A DNA stretch of 64,000 bases from Nitrososphaerota archaeon. GTDB lineage: Archaea > Thermoproteota > Nitrososphaeria > Nitrososphaerales > Gagatemarchaeaceae. Shown piece by piece: positions 51,140 to 59,218 of this stretch. The notes below the pieces were generated by a model. The model made no database searches. It saw only the letters and a program-made list of their open reading frames with translations, and was not told the origin of the DNA. The stretch covers positions 198,723 to 262,722 of the forward strand of contig JAPCJH010000002.1 in the NCBI GenBank assembly GCA_027887045.1. Direction: 5' to 3'. Each line of letters begins with the position of its first letter. Within the stretch, counting starts at the first letter, position 1. The position numbers were made by a program, and so were the translations under genes.

Positions 51140-53146
51140 TCATTGTCCCAATCCCATCTTCTTCAGCAGAGCGGCGTACCTCGGATCAGAGTGTAGCGCG
51201 TCGTAAAACCAAACCTGATTGAGATATATCAGTAGACTGTCTCGCACGTCGTAGGCCTTCTCCAGCCACTCGAAGGCCTTCTCTTTGTCAATGCCGACGT
51301 AGGCCGACCCGATTATGAACGGCGATACGTACTCGGCTCTCGAGCGCCCGACCAACTCGTCAACCACTTTTACTGCGTCCTCTCTCCTGCCGCTCATCGC
51401 AAGAGAGTAGGCCAGAAAGTTACTGAAAAAAGCGGCCGACGACAGTGCCCTAGCCTTCTGAATCTCAGCTATCGCTTCTTCGAACATCGACTTGGATGCG
51501 TAGGTCATACCCAGGAAATAATGTGCAAGAAGGAAATCCGGGTCGGTGTCAATAATCTGCTTGAATTGCTTTATGGCTTCGTCATACCGCCGCTCGTACA
51601 GGTACGTTGACCCTATGTTGAACGCCATGATTGGGGAGAGGGGGTCAAGCTCGTGCGCTTTCCTTACCTCCGCCATCGCCTCGTCAAATCGCCCCACCAC
51701 GCGGAGGTAAACACAATACCATTGGTGAGCTGATGCATAGCTCGGGTTCAGATCTATCGCACGCCTTAGCTCCCGCTCCGAACCTGCCCAGTCCCATTCT
51801 CCAGTCATAACAAGCCCTAACGTGGCGTGAGCCTCGGCGAAGTTCTCGTCTAGATCGAGCGCTCTTGTTGCCAGCGCCTTCGCCTTCGGGAGGGCTTCGC
51901 TCGGCGGTAGGATTCCCTGGTCTGCAAGGACAACATAGGAATCGGCGAGCCCGACACGAGCCATCGCATATACAGGATCGATTTCGATGGCTTTTTCGAA
52001 GTATCCGACAGCTTTCTTCAAACTTTCCATCGTTCTCTCGTTCCAGTAATAGCGACCCTTGAGATATAGAGAGTGGGCCTCGGTACTCTTTGTCGGCCTT
52101 TTCTCGAGCTGTCGAGTTTCATTTGGTAGCATGCGCACTCTGAGCGCGTCGGCCACCTGCTTCGCGACATCGCTCTGGACGGCAAAGACGTCGTCGAACT
52201 CTCTGTCGTAGCTCTGAGCCCACAGGTGCCCCTGACTCTGCACGTCTATGAGCTGGACGGTTATCCGGAGCCTATTCCCTGCCTTGCGGATGCTACCCTC
52301 CAGAACTGTTCCCACTCTCAGCTCTTTCCCGATCTCTTCGACCTTCCTGGTTGTTCCCTTGTAACCCATCACGGAGGTGCGAGCGATTAAAGTCAGACCA
52401 GTGATCGACGACGTGGTTGAGATGAGCTCCTCAGTCATCCCGTCGGCGAAGTACTCATCGTTCGGGTCCGCGCTCATGTTTGTGAGGGGTAGAATAGCGA
52501 GCCTGCGTGGGTCGAGGGAGGCCAGCTCGACAGCCGCTTGCTTTTCCCATGGCAGGGCCAGCCTGTATACTTCTATCGGGAGCTCCAGGTTCTTCAGCTC
52601 TTGTCTTCCGAGCCCAACCATCGGGAGTTCGAGATTGTCTCGAACCTTGTGGTAGACCCTTTCGGAAAGGCAGATGCCGCCCAGATTGGCTAGCGGCGCT
52701 ATTCTGGAAGCCACTGCCACAGCCTCTCCGGACACCTCGCCATCCCTTTCTGTAACGTCCCCGACGTGGATGCCTATCCTTACGTAGACATCCAAGTTGC
52801 TCGGGGCGTCACGATTGTACTCCATCAGCATCTTTTGAATCTCGACTGCACATCGAGTAGCGTCGAGCACGTTCTCGAAAAGGACAAGAGACTCATTCGG
52901 CTGTAATCTCATTTCTTGAGACTTCACACCCGATCCTGAGAGCCAGCCCTTGAGACCTGTCCCCTCATCGGCCACCAGCTCTTCTCCGAAGTACCTCCCT
53001 TGATGCGTGGTTGAACTCCGCCGAATGACCGACCTCTGCTTGTCGAGTAGGTTATTCGCAAGAGATTCATCATGCCTGAGTCCGTCTTGATAGCCTACCA
53101 TTTCCGTGAACATTACCGTCGCAATGCGACTCTCTACTCTAGGCAA
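51140..53146 (-). CDS. cyclase-like/TolB-like/TPR signalling protein 1
   Basis: A 668-residue protein in three parts: a class III nucleotide cyclase-like domain (residues 1-190, VMFTEMVGY and YVRIGIHVGDVTERDGEVSG), a TolB-like domain (about 210-335, LAILPLTNMSADPNDEYFAD) and TPR repeats (about 350-665). The first metal Asp is Glu (FTEM), the usual GDG is replaced in the region LQPNESLVLFE, and the catalytic Asn of VNVAAR is Ala (AVAVASR). So it probably does not make cAMP and may act as a sensor or scaffold. An inserted segment EGTGLKGWLSGSGVK is shared by all three paralogues here. TTG start with a GAGGAGA box before it. Confidence 0.85.
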   Translation of the reverse strand: MPRVESRIATVMFTEMVGYQDGLRHDESLANNLLDKQRSVIRRSSTTHQGRYFGEELVADEGTGLKGWLSGSGVKSQEMRLQPNESLVLFENVLDATRCAVEIQKMLMEYNRDAPSNLDVYVRIGIHVGDVTERDGEVSGEAVAVASRIAPLANLGGICLSERVYHKVRDNLELPMVGLGRQELKNLELPIEVYRLALPWEKQAAVELASLDPRRLAILPLTNMSADPNDEYFADGMTEELISTTSSITGLTLIARTSVMGYKGTTRKVEEIGKELRVGTVLEGSIRKAGNRLRITVQLIDVQSQGHLWAQSYDREFDDVFAVQSDVAKQVADALRVRMLPNETRQLEKRPTKSTEAHSLYLKGRYYWNERTMESLKKAVGYFEKAIEIDPVYAMARVGLADSYVVLADQGILPPSEALPKAKALATRALDLDENFAEAHATLGLVMTGEWDWAGSERELRRAIDLNPSYASAHQWYCVYLRVVGRFDEAMAEVRKAHELDPLSPIMAFNIGSTYLYERRYDEAIKQFKQIIDTDPDFLLAHYFLGMTYASKSMFEEAIAEIQKARALSSAAFFSNFLAYSLAMSGRREDAVKVVDELVGRSRAEYVSPFIIGSAYVGIDKEKAFEWLEKAYDVRDSLLIYLNQVWFYDALHSDPRYAALLKKMGLGQ

Positions 53147-53222
53147 CTGTCTCCTCTGATTTGGAACCTTTGAAGCCGATAAAATTGTTTTGGGAGCCTA
53201 TACCAACGTATCAAGCGGTGCA

Positions 53223-53269
53223 CGGGCCCGGTGGCGCCAGCCCCCAAACAGGTTCTGAAAGAGGATTCC
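53223..53269 (-). repeat. 47-bp conserved motif, copy A
   Basis: On the minus strand GGAATCCTCTTTCAGAACCT, then a GGGGGC and GCCACCGGGCCCG part. It ends 77 bases before the TTG of cyclase-like gene 1, with a TTTTATC box between them. Closely similar to copies at 59097, 61301 and 63492. Confidence 0.72.
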
Positions 53270-53336
53270 AACCTCTAACGACGCCGGATGGTCGATGTAG
53301 GTGCCCTGGCCGGGCCCTATCGTTCCAGGTATGCTC

Positions 53337-53762
53337 CTAGACTCTGCTGTGCTTCAACGCCTCAGACAGATGCCTCTCGCGCTCTCTCTCAGCTTGGTTG
53401 TAGGCCTGAATCCTCCTATGCTCCTTCTGTTTTTCGATTGGAATGAGCTCTTTGAGCGCATCGACTAGCTTCTTCGCTTCTGAGGGCTTGAGTCGAATCG
53501 AGATGTCTTTTCTTCCTGGGATGTCCAATTTCACGGTCCCTTTCTTGTCCGCCTCAACTGAGGTTATCAGGTACAGGGGAACGTCTAGCGGAATCATCCA
53601 CTGAAACATTGCCCCCAAGCTGTCTCGAATGAATGGTCTCGCCTCCAAGACGTCTTCCATCTCCTTCCTGAAACCCTTCTTCAGGTCGACCTCCAAGAGG
53701 TCTTTGTGCAGTTTCACGACGAAATGGGGTTTCTCAATCCGTAGAACAATCTCGTCGGGCAA
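53337..53762 (-). CDS. conserved-looking hypothetical protein
   Basis: A 141-residue soluble protein. A beta-rich first half (DEIVLRIEKPHFVVKLHKDL; VPLYLITSVEADKKGTVKL) is followed by a basic, helical C-terminal tail (EKQKEHRRIQAYNQAERERE). The tail could bind nucleic acid. No family recognised. It is downstream of the M50 protease gene set on the same strand. Confidence 0.55.
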   Translation of the reverse strand: MPDEIVLRIEKPHFVVKLHKDLLEVDLKKGFRKEMEDVLEARPFIRDSLGAMFQWMIPLDVPLYLITSVEADKKGTVKLDIPGRKDISIRLKPSEAKKLVDALKELIPIEKQKEHRRIQAYNQAERERERHLSEALKHSRV

Positions 53763-53825
53763 GCGCTTTCAGACTGGTGTTTTCTTATTTAATGATTCGC
53801 CTGAAAGACAGGCCTGTCAGTGGAG

Positions 53826-54125
53826 TTATCCCGTAACGGATATCGTGATCGCTGTTGCCACGAACAGCCACAACAGTCCGACTAGGAAAGTGATCGCTGA
53901 GACCGACCACAATCTTCTCCTGGTAGGGTAAAGCGTGTAGAAGAAAATACTTGTCGCAGTGATGAGAAACATGATCCCGCCAAGAGAGAGTGCCAGCCTT
54001 GTCAGGATTGGCGGTGAACCCAGATAAGTTACTTGGAGGCCAAAAAGCGCCAAACCTGCCAGGGTCGCAGGATAGGAGGCATTCACGATAGGCCTGATTA
54101 GCCGGCGCTCAAAGTCCTCTGTCAC
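53826..54125 (-). CDS. three-helix membrane protein
   Basis: A 99-residue protein with three membrane helices (about residues 20-35, 42-63 and 74-97) and a basic loop YPTRRRLWS between the last two. Its start overlaps the stop of the PqqD/M50 protease gene by four bases, so the two are translationally coupled and likely act together. No family recognised. Confidence 0.6.
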   Translation of the reverse strand: MTEDFERRLIRPIVNASYPATLAGLALFGLQVTYLGSPPILTRLALSLGGIMFLITATSIFFYTLYPTRRRLWSVSAITFLVGLLWLFVATAITISVTG

Positions 54126-56851
54126 AGTTGTGGAACAGCGCCCCGAGTATTTAGATTTGATGTGACTTTAGACTGCCTACTTGAGACGGCGGTTAACAGG
54201 TCGGTCGTAACAACAATAACGAAAAGCGCTTGGGAGGCAGCGAGGATGAGCGACTCGACTGCATCGAACGCGGGCGTGGATTCCGTGGGAATGCCCCTAT
54301 TCCTTCTACTGAAGAATCCATGGCTTGGGGCTGTTCCGCGGCCCCTCGATTCGACTTCGGCCTCGACGAGTTCCCTAATCCTCTTCAATTCTCTGCTAAG
54401 TTTCGTGAATTCCTCTTCGAGAGTTTCCACTCTCTTCATAACCGAGTCCAGATTCTCTAGGTTGATTTTCATAATTGAGTCTAGGAATCCCACGTCGAAA
54501 TCCTCCGTCATCGGACCCTGGATCTCCTTAATTTCTTCAAGAGATTTGACTGATTCCTCGTGCCCCACCTTAAGCTCCCCGACGGCCTTCGTTACGACGG
54601 GCTCGAGGGACGCGAAAGTTCGGAGGTTCTCCTTCAGGAGAAGAAGTTCCTTGTCGTGAAGTTTGGAGATGCTCAACTTGCTTAGAGAATAAATCGGGGC
54701 CCGTCTGACCACGAGGAGCCCCAAGACGGCTTCTTTCAGGGCGTCATCGAAATATCCGCTCCACACCTGGGCAAGAAAGAGCCGACCGAACTTGTCTTGG
54801 GCCTTTCGTAACTCTTCCGTTCTCCCCACGAGTACTAGCCTGCTTCTGATCGGTTCGACGAAAGCTGTTGCTTGATACTTTCCGAGCTTCTTGTGGACTT
54901 CCCCGACCTCCTGATCAAGCTGCGCGGCCAGGGTCGCAATCGTGTCCAAGCCCAGGATGGTACGTTTCTTGAAGTCCTCGACGTCGCCGTAGAGGTCCGT
55001 TCTGCTGAGGTCCTCCGCAAGAAGCGCCGGGAAGATGGTCGTCTGCATCCTCTTGTAGTCTTCAGGGGAAAGCTCGAGCACCCAGACGCTTGACATGGCG
55101 GAATGCATCAGGTACAGGATATTCTTCTGCTGGCGAATCAAGAACTCATGTATGGCCGTCTTTGCCTCCGACCCAGAATAACCCGAAATCTGCTCCGAAA
55201 GTCGCTTCAACAGGTTCGTGCTTTCGAGTTTGCCCGAAGCATAGATTCCCGCGCTCTCCTGAAATCCCCTTTGGTTTTTCGCCAGGAAGTCCGTGAACAT
55301 TCGTCTGAATCCTCGCTCTACTTCCTGCATATTTGCCTTCAACGCTTCAAGACTCTGCTGGGCCCTCCCCATGCTAAGGTTCGCGACGCAGAAGGGGGGA
55401 TCCCAGGAAACGGAGTTTTGGCGAGAGAACTTGTTCGCCATACCCTTAGCTCTGCTGAGCAACTGATTTCTCAATCCGAGCGAGAGGGAGGAAGGCAGGG
55501 GCATGAAGATGGAGACGCTCCTGTCGTGTATCGTCTGGAGCCTGACGCGCTTGCTCCTGAGTCTCTTTACCAGTGACCTGCCCAGAATCCCGTACCCGCT
55601 CATCAGGAGCCCAAAATACGCGATTGAAGCGACGCCCGCGCCGATCACTACTGGGTCGAACGCTCGAAGAAGAAACTGGTGTCCTATTCCTATGGCAGCC
55701 CCTGCTGCATCCTGGGCAAGATATACGGTTATTGTCGCGGTTGAATAGACGAATAGTGCTAGCCACCCCCCCGCGAACAGAGAGAAGAGGAGGTAGACCC
55801 TTCTTTGCTTCTTGGTCGTTCGCGACTCCGTCTGGCTCCGCCTTCCCAGGAGACGATATGCCAACCTCTTCAGATACGCGAAGGAGTCTTCTCTCAGGTT
55901 GGGTAGGTGGAGCAGGTCTGCCAGAGCATAGTAGCCATCGTTCTCGATAACGGGAGAGAGGTTGAAGTAAGTACCGTAGAAGCAGAAGAACGCAGAGATT
56001 TGGAGAACCGTTTTCAGATACCCGCTTGCATAGAAAAGGCTGAGCAGGGCGAGAACCGCTCCGACTATCACTGTGGAAAGGGGGCCCGCCATTGAGATCA
56101 TTATTCGGGGCCAGGTGCCCAAACGCCATGAGTCCGTCGTGTCACAGTAGAACATGGGGGATAGGTAGAACAGCCCCGTTCCTATCTCCCCAGGCTTTCC
56201 GCCGTAATGCATGCAGGCCAGCGCGTGTGAGATCTCGTGGAGTCCGTAGACAGGGAGAAGGATCAGGAGGTTGTAGAACAGGAAGCCGAGGAGCGTCGAA
56301 CCCAGTACCTGGAAGTTGGACTTGTCGGCCAAGATTCCGAAGAAGCTGTTCGCGAAGATGACGAACCCCGCGAGAGCAAAGACGAAACTTCCGACGAGGA
56401 CCGGCCTCCTGAAAAAAGGTCGGAACGCGTCGTACACGGGTAACAGGTTTCTCGAACTGTCAGCCATGACTCTGACGTCGACCTGGAATGCGGATTTCAC
56501 CTGCACCCTCGGCCTATCGAACCTTTCGGGCTCGGTTGACATCAGTGCACTCTCCTGCGCCAGGGAAAACACGACTTCGCGCACGTCTCGCAGGGTCAGA
56601 TCAGTGAAGCTTTTCGAAACCTCCTGATGGATTTCGGTCAGGGACTTGCTCCCGTCCATCAGATTCCAAATCGCTGCAGTTACGTCGTCGATTTCATAAT
56701 AATCACCCGTGACGGTGTTATTCAGAATGAATGAGGTGGTGGGACCGCTCTCTACAGTCCTGACGCTACATCGAGGACTTCTCTGCGGGAAGAAACTTGG
56801 ATTGTACAACAACTTGTACAGAGCGCTGACGCTCGCGCCGTAAGACGCCAA
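54122..56851 (-). CDS. PqqD-like/M50 membrane metalloprotease with coiled-coil region
   Basis: A 909-residue membrane protein. Residues 30-105 form a PqqD-like winged-helix region (GDYYEIDDVTAAIWNLMDG), a fold used for peptide recognition in peptide-modification systems. The M50/site-2-protease core follows with HEISH (H205, E206, H209) and a NLSPVIENDG motif carrying the third ligand D305. The C-terminal 450 residues are a long cytosolic helical region ending in a membrane-like helix. Related bacterial PqqD-M50 proteins sit with secretion or peptide-maturation genes. A TATA box lies 25-34 bases before the TTG start. The downstream membrane protein is coupled to it. Confidence 0.72.
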   Translation of the reverse strand: MASYGASVSALYKLLYNPSFFPQRSPRCSVRTVESGPTTSFILNNTVTGDYYEIDDVTAAIWNLMDGSKSLTEIHQEVSKSFTDLTLRDVREVVFSLAQESALMSTEPERFDRPRVQVKSAFQVDVRVMADSSRNLLPVYDAFRPFFRRPVLVGSFVFALAGFVIFANSFFGILADKSNFQVLGSTLLGFLFYNLLILLPVYGLHEISHALACMHYGGKPGEIGTGLFYLSPMFYCDTTDSWRLGTWPRIMISMAGPLSTVIVGAVLALLSLFYASGYLKTVLQISAFFCFYGTYFNLSPVIENDGYYALADLLHLPNLREDSFAYLKRLAYRLLGRRSQTESRTTKKQRRVYLLFSLFAGGWLALFVYSTATITVYLAQDAAGAAIGIGHQFLLRAFDPVVIGAGVASIAYFGLLMSGYGILGRSLVKRLRSKRVRLQTIHDRSVSIFMPLPSSLSLGLRNQLLSRAKGMANKFSRQNSVSWDPPFCVANLSMGRAQQSLEALKANMQEVERGFRRMFTDFLAKNQRGFQESAGIYASGKLESTNLLKRLSEQISGYSGSEAKTAIHEFLIRQQKNILYLMHSAMSSVWVLELSPEDYKRMQTTIFPALLAEDLSRTDLYGDVEDFKKRTILGLDTIATLAAQLDQEVGEVHKKLGKYQATAFVEPIRSRLVLVGRTEELRKAQDKFGRLFLAQVWSGYFDDALKEAVLGLLVVRRAPIYSLSKLSISKLHDKELLLLKENLRTFASLEPVVTKAVGELKVGHEESVKSLEEIKEIQGPMTEDFDVGFLDSIMKINLENLDSVMKRVETLEEEFTKLSRELKRIRELVEAEVESRGRGTAPSHGFFSRRNRGIPTESTPAFDAVESLILAASQALFVIVVTTDLLTAVSSRQSKVTSNLNTRGAVPQL

Positions 56852-56875
56852 TCCTACTCAGTTCCTTGGTCTGAC

Positions 56876-56885
56876 TCTATATAAC
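56876..56885 (-). promoter_or_regulatory. TATA box of the PqqD/M50 protease gene
   Basis: Reads GTTATATAGA on the minus strand, 25-34 bases before TTG 56851; leaderless spacing. Confidence 0.5.
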
Positions 56886-57087
56886 AATACGAACACGAGA
56901 AAAAGGGGAAGGGCTGTCTTTGCAGCCCACCCGCCCCCGCGAGGCTACGTCACTGACCTTGCGGAACTCTTGCTCTCGCGTGACTTCAGTTTCTTGACTC
57001 GCTTTCGGACCATACCATAACATAGTTACGAGATGCGTTATACACGTTGTTACTACTCTGCAAACCTGCAGTGGTAACAAATTGACT

Positions 57088-58251
57088 CTACCTTTTTTGG
57101 GAGCCGAGCTTTCCTTTCTTGATTGAAGCCAGAACCTCGATCGGATTCTGTCCCGCAATCAATCTGAACGTGCTGATCCGGTGTACGAGACCCGCCCGGG
57201 TCAATCTTTCGATTGCCTCCTGCGCCTCCTGAGCGACGATCCTTTTTCCCTTTACCTCCTCCAGAAGGACATTGAGAGTGTTTGCCCCTGTCTTCAAGAG
57301 GGTGGTGTACAAAGCAACCTCAGTCTTCTTGAACCCAATCTCCCTCAGCTTGCTGCTTGCCTCCTCGGCCTGTTCCAGTATCGGGGGCAGAATGTCCGCC
57401 AGGGGTTTGGCCCTTTCCCACATCGCCTCGAAGTGCTCCCTGAAGATTGACGTGACAACCTTGGAATGCATCAGAAGCGCCTGCGACCCAAAGGCCTGTG
57501 ACAGAGGTTCTCGCAGATTGAGCAGAACACTATGGCCGTCAACCATCACGAATTTCTCTGGGATGTCTTCGTCACGTTCCAGGTATCTTCTTTCGGGTTC
57601 GTCACCGACTTCCAGACCGATTATCGAAGGGATTTCGCGCGCAAGGCTCAACCAACGCATCTTCACGTGTCTCTTCAGCGCATCGTCGACGATTTTCATG
57701 TTCTCCATTCCAATTATGTAGAAGGGGTCAAAAAAGGGCTTGTTCGCGAAGTCAAGCGGCCTTGTTATCCGCACATGCTCAAGCTTCGCCTGCTGAATCA
57801 GAGAAATCATAGCATTCTCGATCTGTTCCTGTCCTTCAACTACCCAGATGGACTCGGGGACGTTGAGATCCTGGGAGGTCATGCCGGGCAACTCCTGCAT
57901 CAGGCTTGTGTAAGCCTCTTGAATGTCGGAAAGCCTTCTTTCTGCGCTCTGCTGTACTTTGATAACCATGGATTGCGCTTCCTCCTTCCTCGCTTCGTAG
58001 CTTGAATGCAGTACGGTCTGCGGTGGAACGGGGGCATATGCCTTGGGGGAGGTAGGAATAGTTAGGGCGTAACCTTTCTTCGTCAGACTCTCCAGGACGT
58101 CGTAGGTTCTGCTCTGCGGAATTCTCGCGATTTGGCCCACGTCCTTCGCGGAAGCCTGCTTCTTGGTCAGAAGCGCCAGATACGCTTTGGACTCGTATAA
58201 GTTGAGTCCAAGCTTCTGGAGGCTGGAGACCATCTCCTCGTTGCTTAGCAT
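57088..58251 (-). CDS. TrmB-family transcriptional regulator
   Basis: A 387-residue regulator. The N-terminal winged helix is LGLNLYESKAYLALL with QASAKDVGQIARIPQSRTYD and a GYALTI wing, the usual TrmB pattern, then a coiled-coil and an effector domain. A second helix-turn-helix-like region is found near the C-terminus (LREIGFKKTEVALYTTLLKT). ATG 58251 is chosen because it precedes the HTH by a normal distance. It lies upstream of the M50 protease gene and downstream of two small genes, so it may control the block. Confidence 0.8.
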   Translation of the reverse strand: MLSNEEMVSSLQKLGLNLYESKAYLALLTKKQASAKDVGQIARIPQSRTYDVLESLTKKGYALTIPTSPKAYAPVPPQTVLHSSYEARKEEAQSMVIKVQQSAERRLSDIQEAYTSLMQELPGMTSQDLNVPESIWVVEGQEQIENAMISLIQQAKLEHVRITRPLDFANKPFFDPFYIIGMENMKIVDDALKRHVKMRWLSLAREIPSIIGLEVGDEPERRYLERDEDIPEKFVMVDGHSVLLNLREPLSQAFGSQALLMHSKVVTSIFREHFEAMWERAKPLADILPPILEQAEEASSKLREIGFKKTEVALYTTLLKTGANTLNVLLEEVKGKRIVAQEAQEAIERLTRAGLVHRISTFRLIAGQNPIEVLASIKKGKLGSQKR

Positions 58252-58423
58252 CCGTGAGCCTCCTAGAGGTTGAACACCAGCCCCCGTGACTGACAATCCC
58301 CCCTCGTCGAAGCCCAGCGCGATATTAAGCGCTTGGTGCTCCGCCTGTTCAACAGAGGGCCGGTGCTCTCCAGAGGATAACCCAGGTTCCCAGGTTTTCT
58401 CCAAACGGGTTCCCGTATCTCCT

Positions 58424-58639
58424 TCACGCGCGCTTCAGTCGGAGGTACTGCTCCGCTTTCCACGAATCCATTCGTACTCTCGTCTGCTCTGCCTGTCGGA
58501 TCGCCTCCAAGTTTATCTTCTTGGAGTCTGCGCCAGACTGCGTAGCTCCGGTCTGGGTTGGAAGAGCCCCCCCGATCTTCCCGAGGAGGCCAGCCAGTAC
58601 GTTTAATTGACCTGCGGACTTCTTTCGCGAACCAAACAT
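58424..58639 (-). CDS. 71-residue hypothetical protein
   Basis: Basic start (MFGSRKKSAG), a Gly/Leu-rich stretch (LNVLAGLLGKIGGALP), a Thr/Gln/Gly linker and a charged helix (INLEAIRQAEQTRVRMDSW) to the end. ATG 58639. It lies between the small Cys-tailed gene and the regulator, all on the minus strand. No family recognised. Confidence 0.5.
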   Translation of the reverse strand: MFGSRKKSAGQLNVLAGLLGKIGGALPTQTGATQSGADSKKINLEAIRQAEQTRVRMDSWKAEQYLRLKRA

Positions 58640-58809
58640 CTTTCTTTTCTCACCTCATCAACCTGTTAGACAAGATTCGAAGATATCCGTTGCTACCACT
58701 TCAGATTTCTTTGGTGGTAACGGTGCCGTCCGGCGTTCAGCGGGAAACGATCGACAGGTCAACTCCCGCTGATAACGCTTGAACTGGGTTCTTCAGTCTC
58801 CAACCTCGC

Positions 58810-59016
58810 TTATGAAAGAACAGATGGGCAGCTAGCCAACTGGCATGGAAAGTCACTAATGCTCTTGCCCGGCGTGTGACCCCAGCCACTCTGGCTTTCG
58901 CTGAACTCACCAACCTCATCGCCATTGAATAGAAGTCTCACCTCGCGAAGAAGTCGTTTTGCCGCCTTCTGCCCGTGCAGGAAGATTTCGACTCGCAGGT
59001 TCTCTTCGACGTTCAT
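58810..59016 (-). CDS. 68-residue protein with Cys/Ser-rich C-terminus
   Basis: From ATG 59016: an acidic/basic helical first part (VEENLRVEIFLHGQKAAKRL) with beta-like LLFNGDEVGEF, then a tail SISDFPCQLASCPSVLS with two cysteines and several serines. Such a leader-plus-core shape is seen in precursors of modified peptides, but here that is only inference from the nearby PqqD/M50 protease. A copy of the 47-bp motif ends 81 bases before the start. No family recognised. Confidence 0.48.
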   Translation of the reverse strand: MNVEENLRVEIFLHGQKAAKRLLREVRLLFNGDEVGEFSESQSGWGHTPGKSISDFPCQLASCPSVLS

Positions 59017-59065
59017 TCCAACTTCACCACTTCCCCGTACCCTACTCCTCAGGTCGCCAGACAGA

Positions 59066-59090
59066 TTAAAAAGGGGGGTGTACCCCCCTT
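59066..59090 (-). terminator. hairpin plus T-run after cyclase-like gene 2
   Basis: On the minus strand AAGGGGGGTACACCCCCCTT is a near-perfect inverted repeat followed by a T-run (TTTTTAAT). It lies about 130 bases after the stop of cyclase-like gene 2 and just before the 68-residue gene, so it would separate their transcripts. Confidence 0.5.
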
Positions 59091-59096
59091 TCCAAT

Positions 59097-59142
59097 CGGG
59101 CCCGGTGGGGTCCGCCCCCAAATGGGTTCGGAGAGTGGATTC
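59097..59142 (-). repeat. 47-bp conserved motif, copy B
   Basis: On the minus strand GAATCCACTCTCCGAACCC, then GGGGGCGGACCCC and ACCGGGCCCG. It ends 81 bases before the 68-residue gene and lies between cyclase-like gene 2 and the terminator-like hairpin. Confidence 0.72.
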
Positions 59143-59218
59143 TAGCCAGTGAATCGCCTTTCAATCACGCAACCGGGGAGGCAATCAAAAGCTGTTGTGA
59201 ATAAGACAAAAGTGAGCT

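Noticed and set aside
56877-57158. 93-residue frame upstream of the M50 protease gene
   Set aside because: It overlaps the end of the regulator gene and the protease TATA box and has an arginine-rich, shadow-like composition.
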